In this document: piece after piece, positions 27,537 to 36,602 of the stretch
How the letters are laid out: every line of letters starts with the position of its first letter
Numbering within the stretch: position 1 is the first letter of the stretch
Assembly (NCBI GenBank): GCA_023227965.1
Contig: JALOCA010000010.1
Span: 24,831-88,830, forward strand
DNA from: Lentimicrobiaceae bacterium
Lineage (GTDB): Bacteria; Bacteroidota; Bacteroidia; Bacteroidales; JALOCA01
Length of the DNA stretch: 64,000 bases
Reading direction: 5' to 3'
Program-made: the position numbers and the translations under genes
Notes under the pieces: model-generated
The model's database searches: none
Seen by the model: the letters and a program-made list of their open reading frames with translations, nothing else
Told to the model about the DNA's origin: nothing

Positions 27537-27610
27537 TGGGCCCACCTGGACTTGAACCAGGGACCACCTGATTATGAGTCAGGTGCTCTAACCAACTGAG
27601 CTATAGGCCC
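27537..27610 (-). tRNA. tRNA with anticodon CAU (elongator Met, or Ile2 after lysidine modification)
   Basis: 74 bases on the minus strand from G27610. Acceptor GGGCCTA pairs with TGGGCCC (one G-U), the D-arm has AGCTCAGTTGGTTAGAGC, the anticodon stem CCTGA/TCAGG encloses CTCATAA, and the T-arm is CCTGG-TTCAAGT-CCAGG. The discriminator is A and CCA is not encoded. It lacks the initiator-type mismatch at the first pair. Met and Ile2 cannot be told apart from anticodon alone. Confidence 0.93.
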
Positions 27611-27634
27611 GGATTATTTTTATCAATCTTTTGG

Positions 27635-27642
27635 CAAAAGTA
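27635..27642 (-). promoter_or_regulatory. -7 promoter element for the tRNA gene
   Basis: TACTTTTG on the minus strand, 25 bases upstream of the mature tRNA 5' end. Confidence 0.5.
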
Positions 27643-27703
27643 TAATTTATTAATGAATTTACAAATACCCGGAACAAATTTTATCTATATAATTGTATTA
27701 CTG

Positions 27704-29119
27704 CTATTTATCTGTAATGTTTTTATAATGATAATATCTGTCGTATATTTCATTAACAAAATTGTAAGTGATTTTTCCCGGACAATATCCGAACAAAACT
27801 ACCGAATCATTATAGTACTTAGGATTTGATTTTTGCAACATATATCCATCAACATTGTTCGACCACATATCGGGATCCTTTTTGTATTTCAGGGCAAGTC
27901 GCCTGGCATCCATAACATGTCCTATACCGACATTATAAGCAGCTAATACAAATTTTATCCTTTCATCCTTATCGGGGATATCTTCAAATTGTTTTTCTAT
28001 TAGTACCAGGTATTTTACTCCGGCTTTAATATTGCCGTCTGGGTGAGAATATTGAGAAACTCTGTATTTTCTGGCAGTTTGTGGCATCAGTTGCATTAAA
28101 CCGAAAGCACCATTGGAGGATACGGCATCAGGTTGAAATGCCGATTCTTGATAAATTAGTGAAGCCAGTAAACGCCAGTCCCATCCTATTTCACGGCTAT
28201 GTTTCCGGATAATTTTATCGTATGGCGAAATAATACCTTTGCTTATATTTTCATACTCGGAATGGGCAAAGCCACTGGCTTTACTTTGCTGGAAATATTT
28301 GTTATAAGTCAATTTATATTGACGGGTTGTTTTGTACTGCGTTAACCAGTCGTTCATCGCATGCCGCAGGTGTGTTGAACCTTTTTGTACCGCCCAGCCC
28401 ATGTTTTGCGGAAAACTGACTGCCGTTTGTATATCTAAGTTTGGATAATTACGTTGATACACTTTTGCTACATGCTCATCGCAAATGGTATATTTTATTT
28501 TCCCTTTGGAAACAAGAAAAGCCAGTTCTTCAACTGTGCTGGTGGGATCTTCGATAAGTGTTATGGAATCGCCTATTTCTTCCTGAAGATTGCGAACCCT
28601 GTCTGCATATACAGAACCTTTTTGTACAATTATGGTTGCCCCTCCCAATTGGAGTGGATTACGTACGCATTGCCATTTTGCACCTTTTAACGGTTTTTTT
28701 TGCACCAAGACTTGTCGTGCCTGCAAAATAGGTACTGAAAAATCGTATTTTTTACTTCTGCTGTACGTTTGCGTGAGGTCCATAGCCACAATATCGCAAA
28801 ACCCATTGTTCAGGCATTCAAAGGCTTTGTTAATATCGTTATTTACAATAATCTCCAGTTCAACGCCCAGATAATCGGAAAACGATTTCAGTAATTCATA
28901 CTGGTATCCAAGAGGTTCTCCTTTGTAAATAAAATAATTAATAGAATTAAAATCCGTGGACGCTACAATTTTTCCCTTGGCTTTGATTTTTTGTATTACA
29001 AAGCGACTTTCAGCATCGGTAAGCATTTCTTTTTTTTCTTTGCTCCTGCATGCTATTAATGAAAAAAGAAGCAGCATAAGAACAACGAACCCATAAGGAA
29101 GATGTCGGAGTTTTTTCAT
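27704..29119 (-). CDS. MltF-like lytic murein transglycosylase
   Basis: 471 residues from ATG 29119. The earlier in-frame start at 29149 lies inside the -7 element and is rejected. A lipoprotein signal (LLLFSLIAC) anchors it to the membrane. Residues about 45-285 form a periplasmic solute-binding domain (LGYQYELLKSF, CDIVAMDLTQTYSRSKKYDFSVP). The C-terminal SLT lysozyme-like domain follows, with LASLIYQESAFQPDAVSSNGAFGLMQLMPQTA (catalytic Glu in QES) and AAYNVG. Cleaves peptidoglycan to 1,6-anhydromuropeptides. Confidence 0.92.
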   Translation of the reverse strand: MKKLRHLPYGFVVLMLLLFSLIACRSKEKKEMLTDAESRFVIQKIKAKGKIVASTDFNSINYFIYKGEPLGYQYELLKSFSDYLGVELEIIVNNDINKAFECLNNGFCDIVAMDLTQTYSRSKKYDFSVPILQARQVLVQKKPLKGAKWQCVRNPLQLGGATIIVQKGSVYADRVRNLQEEIGDSITLIEDPTSTVEELAFLVSKGKIKYTICDEHVAKVYQRNYPNLDIQTAVSFPQNMGWAVQKGSTHLRHAMNDWLTQYKTTRQYKLTYNKYFQQSKASGFAHSEYENISKGIISPYDKIIRKHSREIGWDWRLLASLIYQESAFQPDAVSSNGAFGLMQLMPQTARKYRVSQYSHPDGNIKAGVKYLVLIEKQFEDIPDKDERIKFVLAAYNVGIGHVMDARRLALKYKKDPDMWSNNVDGYMLQKSNPKYYNDSVVLFGYCPGKITYNFVNEIYDRYYHYKNITDK

Positions 29120-29146
29120 CTTTGCTTTTTGATAATTAAACGGTTG

Positions 29147-29154
29147 CAAAGATA
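29147..29154 (-). promoter_or_regulatory. -7 promoter element for the MltF-like gene
   Basis: TATCTTTG on the minus strand; sets the start of the gene at 29119. Confidence 0.5.
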
Positions 29155-29162
29155 TAAAATTA

Positions 29163-30275
29163 TCAGGTTGTTTTTCGGTACCTGTTTATGGCTATCGCCA
29201 AGGCAAGAACAGCCAATGTACACAATGCCAGGAATGGCTGAATAATATCCTGAAATTCACTTCCTTTCAACAATACATTTCGCATTATTTTTATGAAATA
29301 CATTACCGGATTTATCGAATTAATATATTGAGCCCACCATGGCATACTCTCAGCCGGAGTAAATAAACCGCTCATCATGATGAAAACTATCATAAAAAAC
29401 CATGACAGAAACATGGATTGCTGTTGCGTTTGCGTAATGGTTGACATCACCAAGCCGATACCAGCCATAACTATCAGATAAACTGCGGCTGCACCAAATA
29501 TCAGCCCTAAGTTACCCACGATGGGAATATTAAACATGAGTTTTGCCAAAAACAGTCCGAATGCTAGTTCGGCAATTGCTAAAAACCAAAACGGGAAGAG
29601 CTTTCCGGCAATAAACTGGTATTTCTTGATGGGTGTAACATTAATTTGTTCAATTGTACCGATTTCTTTTTCCCGTACCATATTCATTCCCGATAAAAAT
29701 AATCCTATTAAGGTAACCAAAATCACCAGAATACCCGGAACCATATAGGTTTGGTAATTTAATTCCGGATTGTACCAGAATGATCTTTCAATTGTTACCG
29801 GTGGCTGTACCTGTATTCCGAGAAATGACGATACCACCAGTTCCGAATTGTAATCTCTGGCAATGGATGTGGTGTAGGCATTCATCAGGGCGGCAGCACT
29901 ACCATTAATTGCATCATTTACAATTTGTATCTTAGTTTTTCCTTCTTTTTTCAAACCCTTTTCAAAACCGGAGGGTATCATCAGTATCTGGTCTGCTTTT
30001 CTATTATAAAGGGCTTCTACGGCTTTTGCATACGAAGGACTATCTCCAACAATTTTGTAAAATGGTGAGCCCTGGTACTTCATGATTAACTGGTGCGAAC
30101 AGGTACTTTTATCAGCATCAACAAGCAATATACGTATTTGTCTGATTTCAAAGGTGGTTGCGTAAGCCAGTATAAGTAATTGTAATAAAGGCATTACAAA
30201 AATAATTGGCAACATTGAACGATTGCGAAATGTTTGTATGAATTCTTTTTGTATTATAAACAATATTGTTCGCAT
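29163..30275 (-). CDS. ABC-2 type permease (YbhR/YhhJ-like)
   Basis: 370 residues. One N-terminal membrane helix, a periplasmic domain of about 140 residues, then five C-terminal helices, the ABC-2 export layout. Signatures: MVREKEIGTIEQINVTPI (coupling helix, EXEXGT), TQTQQQSMFLSWFFMIVFIMMSGLFTPAESMP, and PVMYFIKIMRNVLLKGS. Probably pairs with the second permease (30307-31416) and the two ATPases. Last gene of the efflux operon, 31 bases after the other permease. Confidence 0.88.
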   Translation of the reverse strand: MRTILFIIQKEFIQTFRNRSMLPIIFVMPLLQLLILAYATTFEIRQIRILLVDADKSTCSHQLIMKYQGSPFYKIVGDSPSYAKAVEALYNRKADQILMIPSGFEKGLKKEGKTKIQIVNDAINGSAAALMNAYTTSIARDYNSELVVSSFLGIQVQPPVTIERSFWYNPELNYQTYMVPGILVILVTLIGLFLSGMNMVREKEIGTIEQINVTPIKKYQFIAGKLFPFWFLAIAELAFGLFLAKLMFNIPIVGNLGLIFGAAAVYLIVMAGIGLVMSTITQTQQQSMFLSWFFMIVFIMMSGLFTPAESMPWWAQYINSINPVMYFIKIMRNVLLKGSEFQDIIQPFLALCTLAVLALAIAINRYRKTT

Positions 30276-30306
30276 AATATTGATTGTACTTGTCTTTGGT
30301 TTTTTA

Positions 30307-31416
30307 TCAATTTTTTAATTCCTGAAGCCTGATTTTGAATTTTTTTATACTAATAAAAATAAATAATAGCGTCATTAAAAATAGAATCAGCGTCTCTTTC
30401 CAAATATAAGAAAAGCTGCTTCCTTTTAATATTATAGATTTAATAATTATGATAAACCATTTAGGGGGCATTAGCTGACAAACCCATTGCAAAACAACGG
30501 GCATATTTTCGATAGGATAAATAAAACCGGAAAGCAGCATCGTGGGCAGCATGAGTGCAACCATAGAAATCATCATCGCTACCTGCTGAGTTCGGGTAAG
30601 CGTAGAAATGAGAATACCTAAGGATAATGCCATGATAATAAACAATATGGTTTCACCTAATAAAAGCAGATAACTCCCCTGCATAGGCATTTTAAAAATC
30701 ACAAATCCCATCAGCAAAATGATAACGGCAATAATAAATGAAAATAAAAAATAGGGAATTACCTTACCAATGATGATTTGTGCAGGTTTTAAAGGTGATA
30801 CCAGCAAAACTTCCATGGTTCCCATTTCCTTTTCACGGACAATAGAAATAGAAGTCATCATGGCCGAAATAAGCATTAGCAATATGGTAATGGTTCCGGG
30901 AACAAACATAAAAACACTTTTTAATTCCGGGTTAAACAACATTTTCACTTCAGAGGTAATGGTAACCGGAACCGGACTAAGTTTCAGCAATTCTTCCTGA
31001 TAGTCATTTATGATAGAAGAAGTGTAGTTAACTATCAGGTTGGCGGTATTGGGATCTGAAGCATCCGCAATAAGCTGAATATGCGCTTTTTGGTTTTTTT
31101 CAAAATTTTCGGCAAAATGATTTTCGAAAATCACTACTTCTTTTATCTTACCCTTGCGAAAGCTGGTTTCAATATCCTTTTCACTGTTAAGGTTTTCGGA
31201 AAGAACAAAATACCCCGAAGAAAGTAATTTACGGGTAATGTCTTGTGTCATATAATCTTTAGAATGGTCGAGGATAGAAATCTTTGCATCACGGATGTCG
31301 GTTGTGATGGCAAAACCAAAAATGAGCACCTGTACTACTGGCATTCCAAAAAGGATGATCATGGTTCTCACATCCCGGAATATATGATAAAACTCCTTAA
31401 TAATGAATCCTTTCAT
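30307..31416 (-). CDS. ABC-2 type permease (YbhS-like)
   Basis: 369 residues, same layout as its neighbour: N-terminal helix (IILFGMPVVQVLIFGFAI), large periplasmic domain, five C-terminal helices. Contains VREKEMGTMEVLLVSPLKPAQIIIGKV and TRTQQVAMMISMVALMLPTMLLSGFIYPIENMP. Two different permeases indicate a heterodimer like YbhS-YbhR. The gene begins 5 bases after the ATPase stop. Confidence 0.88.
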   Translation of the reverse strand: MKGFIIKEFYHIFRDVRTMIILFGMPVVQVLIFGFAITTDIRDAKISILDHSKDYMTQDITRKLLSSGYFVLSENLNSEKDIETSFRKGKIKEVVIFENHFAENFEKNQKAHIQLIADASDPNTANLIVNYTSSIINDYQEELLKLSPVPVTITSEVKMLFNPELKSVFMFVPGTITILLMLISAMMTSISIVREKEMGTMEVLLVSPLKPAQIIIGKVIPYFLFSFIIAVIILLMGFVIFKMPMQGSYLLLLGETILFIIMALSLGILISTLTRTQQVAMMISMVALMLPTMLLSGFIYPIENMPVVLQWVCQLMPPKWFIIIIKSIILKGSSFSYIWKETLILFLMTLLFIFISIKKFKIRLQELKN

Positions 31417-31421
31417 GCGGT

Positions 31422-32159
31422 TTATTTTTTACGGGCAAGGGTTAAAAACACTGCATCCATCGAATCGGCTTTGTAATGGGTTTTAAGATTTGCAGGAGTA
31501 TCAAGGGCTTCAATACCACCATCAACCATAATGCTTACCCTGTTACAATATTCTGCTTCATCCATATAATGGGTGGTAACAAAAACCGTAATACCGTTTT
31601 GGGAAGCCTCATAAATCATTTCCCAGAACTGGCGCCGGGTTACTGGGTCAACGCCTCCTGTTGGTTCGTCGAGAAAAACAATTTTGGGGTCGTGCATTAT
31701 GGCTATCGAAAATGCCAATTTCTGTTTCCAGCCTAAAGGTAAGGATTTTAAAATAAAATTTAATGAATTATTTAATTCTAATTTGCTGATTAACTGCTCT
31801 GTTTTGTCTTTTATCTGTATGCGTGAGAGTCCGTAAATACCCCCGAAAAAGCGGAAATTTTCTTTCACAGTCAAGTCGTCGTACAAAGAAAACCGTTGGC
31901 TCATGTATCCTATATTTTTCTTTATTTTTTCGGTCTGCGTGTAAATATCATATCCGGCTACTTTCACAATACCGGAGGTTGGGGTTGACAGTCCGCACAA
32001 GATTTTCATAGCCGTGGTTTTTCCGGCACCATTAGCACCGAGAAATCCAAAAATTTCTCCTTTTCTAACAGTAAAAGTCAGGTGGTCGTTCGCAACAAAG
32101 TTCCCAAACTTTTTTACCAAATTTTCAACCCAAATGATATTTTCCTCCGCTGTTTCCAT
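31422..32159 (-). CDS. ABC transporter ATPase, C-terminal YbhF-half equivalent
   Basis: 245 residues from ATG 32159; the long upstream in-frame extension overlaps the other ATPase gene and is not coding. Walker A GANGAGKTT, Q-loop YMSQRF, Walker B IVFLDEPTGGVDP, H-loop TTHYMDEAEYC. The signature is LPLGWKQKL in place of LSGGQ, a form also found in the second nucleotide-binding domain of YbhF. Starts 2 bases after the stop of the first ATPase. Confidence 0.92.
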   Translation of the reverse strand: METAEENIIWVENLVKKFGNFVANDHLTFTVRKGEIFGFLGANGAGKTTAMKILCGLSTPTSGIVKVAGYDIYTQTEKIKKNIGYMSQRFSLYDDLTVKENFRFFGGIYGLSRIQIKDKTEQLISKLELNNSLNFILKSLPLGWKQKLAFSIAIMHDPKIVFLDEPTGGVDPVTRRQFWEMIYEASQNGITVFVTTHYMDEAEYCNRVSIMVDGGIEALDTPANLKTHYKADSMDAVFLTLARKK

Positions 32160-32161
32160 TG

Positions 32162-33085
32162 TTACTCTTTTCGCATTAAAGCCATAAAACAGTCTTCTAT
32201 AGTCGCTTTTACCTGTTGAATATGTACGTCTGTGTGATTTTTTTCCTGACAAAACCGAATAATATCCTCGGTTACGATGTCGTTTGCCGAAGCCGACAGA
32301 TGAATGGTATCGCCAAAGGCAAATGCCGATTTTATCCCAGGCAGTAGTCGTAGATCGTGAAGTAGCCGATACATATTGATAGCTTTCACAGCCCATAAAG
32401 ATTCGCCATACTTATTCATAATTTCATCAGGGGTATTGATAATAAGTATTTTCCCTTTTTGAATCAGGGCAACCCTATCGCACAAACTTGCTTCATCCAT
32501 GTAGGGGGTTGAAACAAAAATCGTAATTCCGTTACTTTTCAATTTTTTAAGCATTTCCCAGAATTCTTTCCTTGAAACAGCATCCACCCCGGTGGTAGGT
32601 TCATCCAAAAAAAGTACCAATGGCTTATGGATCAATGCACACGAAAGTGCCAACTTTTGCTTCATCCCACCGGATAGTTTTGCCGCTTTTCGTTTTTTAA
32701 ACGGTTCAATCTGCACATAAATATCGCGGATAAGAGAATAATTCTCCTCAACAGTAGTATGAAATGCTGAAGCAAAAAAACGAAGATTTTCTTCCACCGA
32801 AAGATCAGGATATAATGAAAATCTGCCCGGCATATATCCAACTATCTTCCGGATTTCCTTATAGTTTTTAACCACATCCCAACCTTCTACAGAACAGGTA
32901 CCTGCATTGGGAAGCAACAGTGTGGTGAGTATGCGGAAAAGGGTAGTTTTTCCTGCACCGTCGGGCCCTATGCATCCAAACAATTCTCCTTTGGACACTT
33001 CAAGGTTAATGTTTTGCAAAGCATTAACCTTTCCATAATTTTTATCCACATTTTTTACAGAAACCGAGATATTGTTATCAGCCAT
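32162..33085 (-). CDS. ABC transporter ATPase, N-terminal YbhF-half equivalent
   Basis: 307 residues. Walker A GPDGAGKTT, Q-loop YMPGRFSLYPDLSVEENLRFF, signature LSGGMKQKL, Walker B LFLDEPTTGVDAVSR, H-loop STPYMDEAS (Thr-Pro in the place of the His, so the switch His is missing). The C-terminal 80 residues are an accessory domain. In E. coli YbhF these two ATPases are a single polypeptide; here they are two adjacent genes. The missing switch His may make this half catalytically weaker. Confidence 0.92.
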   Translation of the reverse strand: MADNNISVSVKNVDKNYGKVNALQNINLEVSKGELFGCIGPDGAGKTTLFRILTTLLLPNAGTCSVEGWDVVKNYKEIRKIVGYMPGRFSLYPDLSVEENLRFFASAFHTTVEENYSLIRDIYVQIEPFKKRKAAKLSGGMKQKLALSCALIHKPLVLFLDEPTTGVDAVSRKEFWEMLKKLKSNGITIFVSTPYMDEASLCDRVALIQKGKILIINTPDEIMNKYGESLWAVKAINMYRLLHDLRLLPGIKSAFAFGDTIHLSASANDIVTEDIIRFCQEKNHTDVHIQQVKATIEDCFMALMRKE

Positions 33086-33129
33086 CGTAGATGGATTAAT
33101 TTCCAGATTATCTTTTTACGTAAAACATG

Positions 33130-33588
33130 CTATTGCTGGGTTCGTGTCCACTCGGTTGTTCTGCCTAATCCCATCCACGATTTGCCAATATAACCTCTAA
33201 CCATCAATTTATCAAGTTTTTCCATTCTAATCTTACAATTGTACGCCTTTCCTTCCTTGGGATCGTAAATGGTTCCTTCCACCCATTGCCCGTCTTCCCA
33301 AATAAAATGGCTCATAATAATCAGCCCGAGCGTAGGACGGTTGCGTTTGGTGGGGTCTGGATTTCGTTTGTCAAGCTTGGGTTTATGGGTTTCGGTGTCA
33401 ATAGGTTCTTTCAGCCATATTATTTTACCATAATATTTATCTTTTTGTTTATAAATTTCTATTTTGGCATCTTTTTCACCGTTAAACCAAATCCCCACTA
33501 CATCATGGGCTTTAATTGTTTGTGCGAAGAGACTCTCTCCCCATAACATTACGATAATTACATAAAATAAGCAACTAATTTTTTTCAT
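33130..33588 (-). CDS. Exported DUF2147 family protein
   Basis: 152 residues with a signal peptide ending SLFAQ. The mature part shows DVVGIWFNGEKDAKIEIYK, YYGKIIWLKEP and VEGTIYDPKEGKAYNCKIRME then LMVRGYIG, which is the DUF2147 beta-barrel (lipocalin-like) pattern. Function unknown. It sits inside the efflux operon between the HlyD and ATPase genes, 44 bases before the ATPase. Confidence 0.85.
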   Translation of the reverse strand: MKKISCLFYVIIVMLWGESLFAQTIKAHDVVGIWFNGEKDAKIEIYKQKDKYYGKIIWLKEPIDTETHKPKLDKRNPDPTKRNRPTLGLIIMSHFIWEDGQWVEGTIYDPKEGKAYNCKIRMEKLDKLMVRGYIGKSWMGLGRTTEWTRTQQ

Positions 33589-33599
33589 ATTATCTATTT

Positions 33600-34496
33600 T
33601 TAATTAAGTTTATTAATTGAAAAATTTACTTCACCTGGCATAGAAATTTTAAGGGTTCCGTCGTTTACCACCCTTACTTTCAAGGCATACACCAGGTTAA
33701 CCCTTTCTTCCTTGGTCTGAATAATTTTGGGAGTGAACTCCGCCTTATCGGAAATCCAGCAAACGATGCCTTCCATATTTCGGTTTTCCTTTTCATTTTT
33801 ATCAACCATAACCTGCACCTTTTGCCCTAAGGAGATACTGGATAGTTGTGCACCGCTGATGTACACTTTTAGATATATATTCCTCAAATCGGCTATTTTA
33901 TACAAAGCTTTCCCGAGGGTAGTAATTTCGTTTTCTTCTGCATATTTACTTAATATAGTGCCTTCAACGGGGTTAATCAGAATGCATTTTTTCAATGAAA
34001 GGTTTGCCTGAGCTATTTGTTTGGTGATGGAATGGATTTCTTCATTAATTCCGGAATATTGACTGACAATGGAGGCAATTTGTTTTTCAACCAAACGTAT
34101 GCTGGCATTTATATCATCTAATTGCTTGGTAGTTGCAGCATTGTCCTTTATTAATTGTTCCACCCGGTTTTTTTCTATAAGCAGATTGTCTTTTTGCTGC
34201 AATTGAACATCTACCTGTGAAGCCACGTTGCCCAGCTTTGCTGTAATGGCTTTTCGCTGTGCTACGAGTACCTGTTTTTTCAGGGAAATGTCTGCCGAAT
34301 CAATATAGCCCACAATGGTGTTAGCCGCCAGGCTTTGTCCTTCTTCAATGTTAAATTTCAGCAATTTGCCAGTGGCTTCTGCCGAAATGGTAATTTCTGT
34401 GGCTTCAAAATTTCCGTAAGCATCCGATTTTTCTTTTTCGAGAGAACAAGATGATAAAAATGTTATAAAAATAAAATATAAATATATTTTTTTCAT
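33600..34496 (-). CDS. HlyD family periplasmic adaptor lipoprotein (YbhG-like)
   Basis: 298 residues. Lipobox ITFLSSCS (Cys about 17), then a biotinyl-lipoyl half (ATGKLLKFNIEEGQSLAANTIVGYID), a long coiled-coil hairpin (residues about 65-160, IDDINASIRLVEKQIASI) and a second lipoyl half (KKCILINPVEGTILSKYAEENEITTLGKALYKI). It bridges the inner-membrane exporter to the outer-membrane TolC-like channel. Starts 11 bases after the TolC gene. Confidence 0.9.
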   Translation of the reverse strand: MKKIYLYFIFITFLSSCSLEKEKSDAYGNFEATEITISAEATGKLLKFNIEEGQSLAANTIVGYIDSADISLKKQVLVAQRKAITAKLGNVASQVDVQLQQKDNLLIEKNRVEQLIKDNAATTKQLDDINASIRLVEKQIASIVSQYSGINEEIHSITKQIAQANLSLKKCILINPVEGTILSKYAEENEITTLGKALYKIADLRNIYLKVYISGAQLSSISLGQKVQVMVDKNEKENRNMEGIVCWISDKAEFTPKIIQTKEERVNLVYALKVRVVNDGTLKISMPGEVNFSINKLN

Positions 34497-34507
34497 ACAA
34501 ATATTAT

Positions 34508-35776
34508 TTAATATATTCCATTAGTAATAAGATAATCGGCTATTGATTTTTCGAGTTGAATTTTATGACTTTCCATATTAAGTTTTGCCTGTAACATATT
34601 ATTAAGCTCAGTAACATATTCAGTAGACGTAATCACTCCGTTATCGAGCTGTGAAGAGCAAGTTTGAACAATGGAAGACCGCAAAGCAATAATTTCCTTA
34701 TCTTTTTCTATTAGTTCAACATATTTACTAACGTTGTGTTTTTGTTGCTCGGATAGTATTTTTATATTTTTATTAAAATTGTTTTTTTGCGATTCCACAA
34801 TTTTTTTCTGTACATCGAGCCATTGGTTATCTTTTTTATTTTGATTCCAATTCCATATGTTCCAGCTGAGTTTTGCCCCAATTAGGTAGTATGTATCGAA
34901 ATCGGCTTTAAACATATCCAAGCCAGGTCTTCCGTATCCAGCTTGGCCAATGGCAACCAGGCGGGGCATGGTTTTTACCCTGTTAAGGCTTTTCATGGCA
35001 TCCAGTCTTCGCATCTGCATGTCGAATACATTCATTTCTATCCTTTTATTTTCGAATACACAGGAAGCGGCATTGTTTGTGGGAAGTACAAACACCGTGG
35101 AATCGTCAATTGTTTCACCTATCATTTCGCCCAGAACTGCCAGTAAGCCCTTCCGTCCTTCCTGAATTTCCACTATCTGTTGTTCAATCCTTAACATTTC
35201 AGCTTTCAGGATGTTTGCATTAGAGGGCAAAACAATACCATTGCGTATGCCTGATTCCGTTTTGTCCAGTTTATTTTGCAAATCTTTTAAATTTACTTTG
35301 AGGAGTTTTTCATTTTCCTGCAAAAGCAAAACGGTAAAAAACGACTGGCTGATTTTGTCTTTTATCTGGTACAAATCTGCTTCTAATTTCTGCTGATCAA
35401 CCTGTAATGTTATTTTTTCAATATTTTTTAGTTGACGGGTATTTCCGCCGTCATAAACATTCTGGTTTATGTCGAGGGTCATTTTGTATTGGTCCTTCTT
35501 CATTTCCTCAATCTGCAGACCTGGAATTTTTACAGGTATGCTGGTAATGTCGCTTTGCAGGGTTGCCTGTCCGTTCAGATAAATTGCAGGCATATAATTA
35601 ATATTCAAACCTTTTAATTTAAAATCCATAGCGTCAGGCAACCATTGCCGTTGTTTTACCAAAGGGGAATTATCTGTTGCACGTTGTATACAATACGCAA
35701 GGGTAAAGGGTTGTGAATGCTGGGCAAAAGAGGCAGTTCCCCAAAATATTAGAAGAAAAAACAGAGTATGTTTCAT
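34508..35776 (-). CDS. TolC family outer-membrane efflux protein
   Basis: 422 residues. Signal peptide ending ASFAQ, then FTLAYCIQRATDNSPLVKQRQ, the N-terminal TolC strand-helix pattern, and two repeats of long helices. LGAKLSWNIWNWNQNKKDNQWLD and GVITSTEYVTELNNMLQAKLNMESHKIQLEKSIADYLI are the typical OEP-family C-terminal features. Outer-membrane exit duct of the tripartite pump. Confidence 0.93.
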   Translation of the reverse strand: MKHTLFFLLIFWGTASFAQHSQPFTLAYCIQRATDNSPLVKQRQWLPDAMDFKLKGLNINYMPAIYLNGQATLQSDITSIPVKIPGLQIEEMKKDQYKMTLDINQNVYDGGNTRQLKNIEKITLQVDQQKLEADLYQIKDKISQSFFTVLLLQENEKLLKVNLKDLQNKLDKTESGIRNGIVLPSNANILKAEMLRIEQQIVEIQEGRKGLLAVLGEMIGETIDDSTVFVLPTNNAASCVFENKRIEMNVFDMQMRRLDAMKSLNRVKTMPRLVAIGQAGYGRPGLDMFKADFDTYYLIGAKLSWNIWNWNQNKKDNQWLDVQKKIVESQKNNFNKNIKILSEQQKHNVSKYVELIEKDKEIIALRSSIVQTCSSQLDNGVITSTEYVTELNNMLQAKLNMESHKIQLEKSIADYLITNGIY

Positions 35777-35800
35777 TGCAAAAGCCTTTTAAACCAAAAT

Positions 35801-36433
35801 TTATACAACGGGTTTTAACGATTCCATCATTATAGAAGGGATTAAATCAATTCGTTCATTAATAAAGCTATTGTATTCGATATTGGCAAAATTTAAAATC
35901 ACACCTTCAATAATCGGGCGTGCGACAAATGGAAAAATTGTAAGAGACAAAAGGTTTACAATAATCTGGCAAGGTGCCATCGGACGGATATTACCTTGTT
36001 CTATTTCTTTATTTATCTGGTCGAAAAAAACTTTGGGTATTTCCGCAGAGTTTTTTAATGTTCCTCCTTGTTTAATATAACTGACTATTTTTTCGGGATG
36101 GCGGTTTAATTCATGTAAGATAAATGAAGGGATAAAAGGATTTTCGAAAAACATTTTAGAATAGGCTTTTGCGAATAAAATAAATTTTTCCCTCAGGGGC
36201 AGTTCGTTATTAAGTATGCCTAATACCTGAGGAACGAATTTTGAAAAAGTATCATTGAATACAGCATCAAATAACTTTTCTTTACTTCTGTAGTAGTAAT
36301 GTAAAAGCGATTTATTTATCTGCGCTACATCGGCAATATTCTGCATTCGTGTTCCATCGAAGCCTTTTTCGAGGAAGACTTTTTTTGCAGCCTCCATTAT
36401 TTGGGTTTCTGTATTCATTATTTTCTCTTCCAT
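35801..36433 (-). CDS. TetR/AcrR family transcriptional regulator
   Basis: 210 residues from ATG 36433, or 205 from ATG 36418. N-terminal HTH: QIMEAAKKVFLEKGFDGTRMQNIADVAQINKSLLHYYYRSKEKLFDAV, with the ligand-binding helical domain after it. First gene of the efflux operon, 24 bases before tolC. A palindrome at the predicted transcription start is a likely operator, so the regulator probably represses its own operon until it binds a ligand. In E. coli, YbiH (CecR) plays this role for ybhGFSR. Confidence 0.92.
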   Translation of the reverse strand: MEEKIMNTETQIMEAAKKVFLEKGFDGTRMQNIADVAQINKSLLHYYYRSKEKLFDAVFNDTFSKFVPQVLGILNNELPLREKFILFAKAYSKMFFENPFIPSFILHELNRHPEKIVSYIKQGGTLKNSAEIPKVFFDQINKEIEQGNIRPMAPCQIIVNLLSLTIFPFVARPIIEGVILNFANIEYNSFINERIDLIPSIMMESLKPVV

Positions 36434-36454
36434 ATCTGCATTGTTTAAATTAAA

Positions 36455-36485
36455 TTTTTTAGTTTAATTTTTAGTTTAACTAAAA
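36455..36485 (-). promoter_or_regulatory. Candidate operator for the TetR-family regulator
   Basis: TTTAGTT-T-AACTAAA (36470-36484) is a perfect 7-bp palindrome with one central base. A direct copy of its left half (TTTTAGTTTAA) lies at 36457-36467. It overlaps the expected transcription start downstream of the -7 element at 36489-36496. Confidence 0.5.
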
Positions 36486-36488
36486 GGA

Positions 36489-36496
36489 CAAAAATA
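36489..36496 (-). promoter_or_regulatory. -7 promoter element for the efflux operon
   Basis: TATTTTTG on the minus strand; transcription would begin within the palindromic operator candidate. Confidence 0.5.
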
Positions 36497-36547
36497 AAAC
36501 ATTTTTTAATAGAAAAAATAAAAAGCTATTTTTTTTATTCCAAATAT

Positions 36548-36581
36548 AAAAAGCGCATAACCATATGATTATGCGCTTTTT
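36548..36581 (-). terminator. Terminator of the LysM transglycosylase gene
   Basis: Perfect 13-bp stem AAAAAGCGCATAA / TTATGCGCTTTTT with an 8-base loop, immediately 3' of the minus-strand gene that ends at 36603. Confidence 0.8.
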
Positions 36582-36602
36582 ATTGTACAAAAATAATTTA
36601 AT

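Noticed and set aside
31422..32396. N-terminal extension of 79 residues on the second ABC ATPase
   Set aside because: It overlaps the other ATPase gene in a different frame and lacks family similarity; the start at 32159 gives the normal N-terminus.
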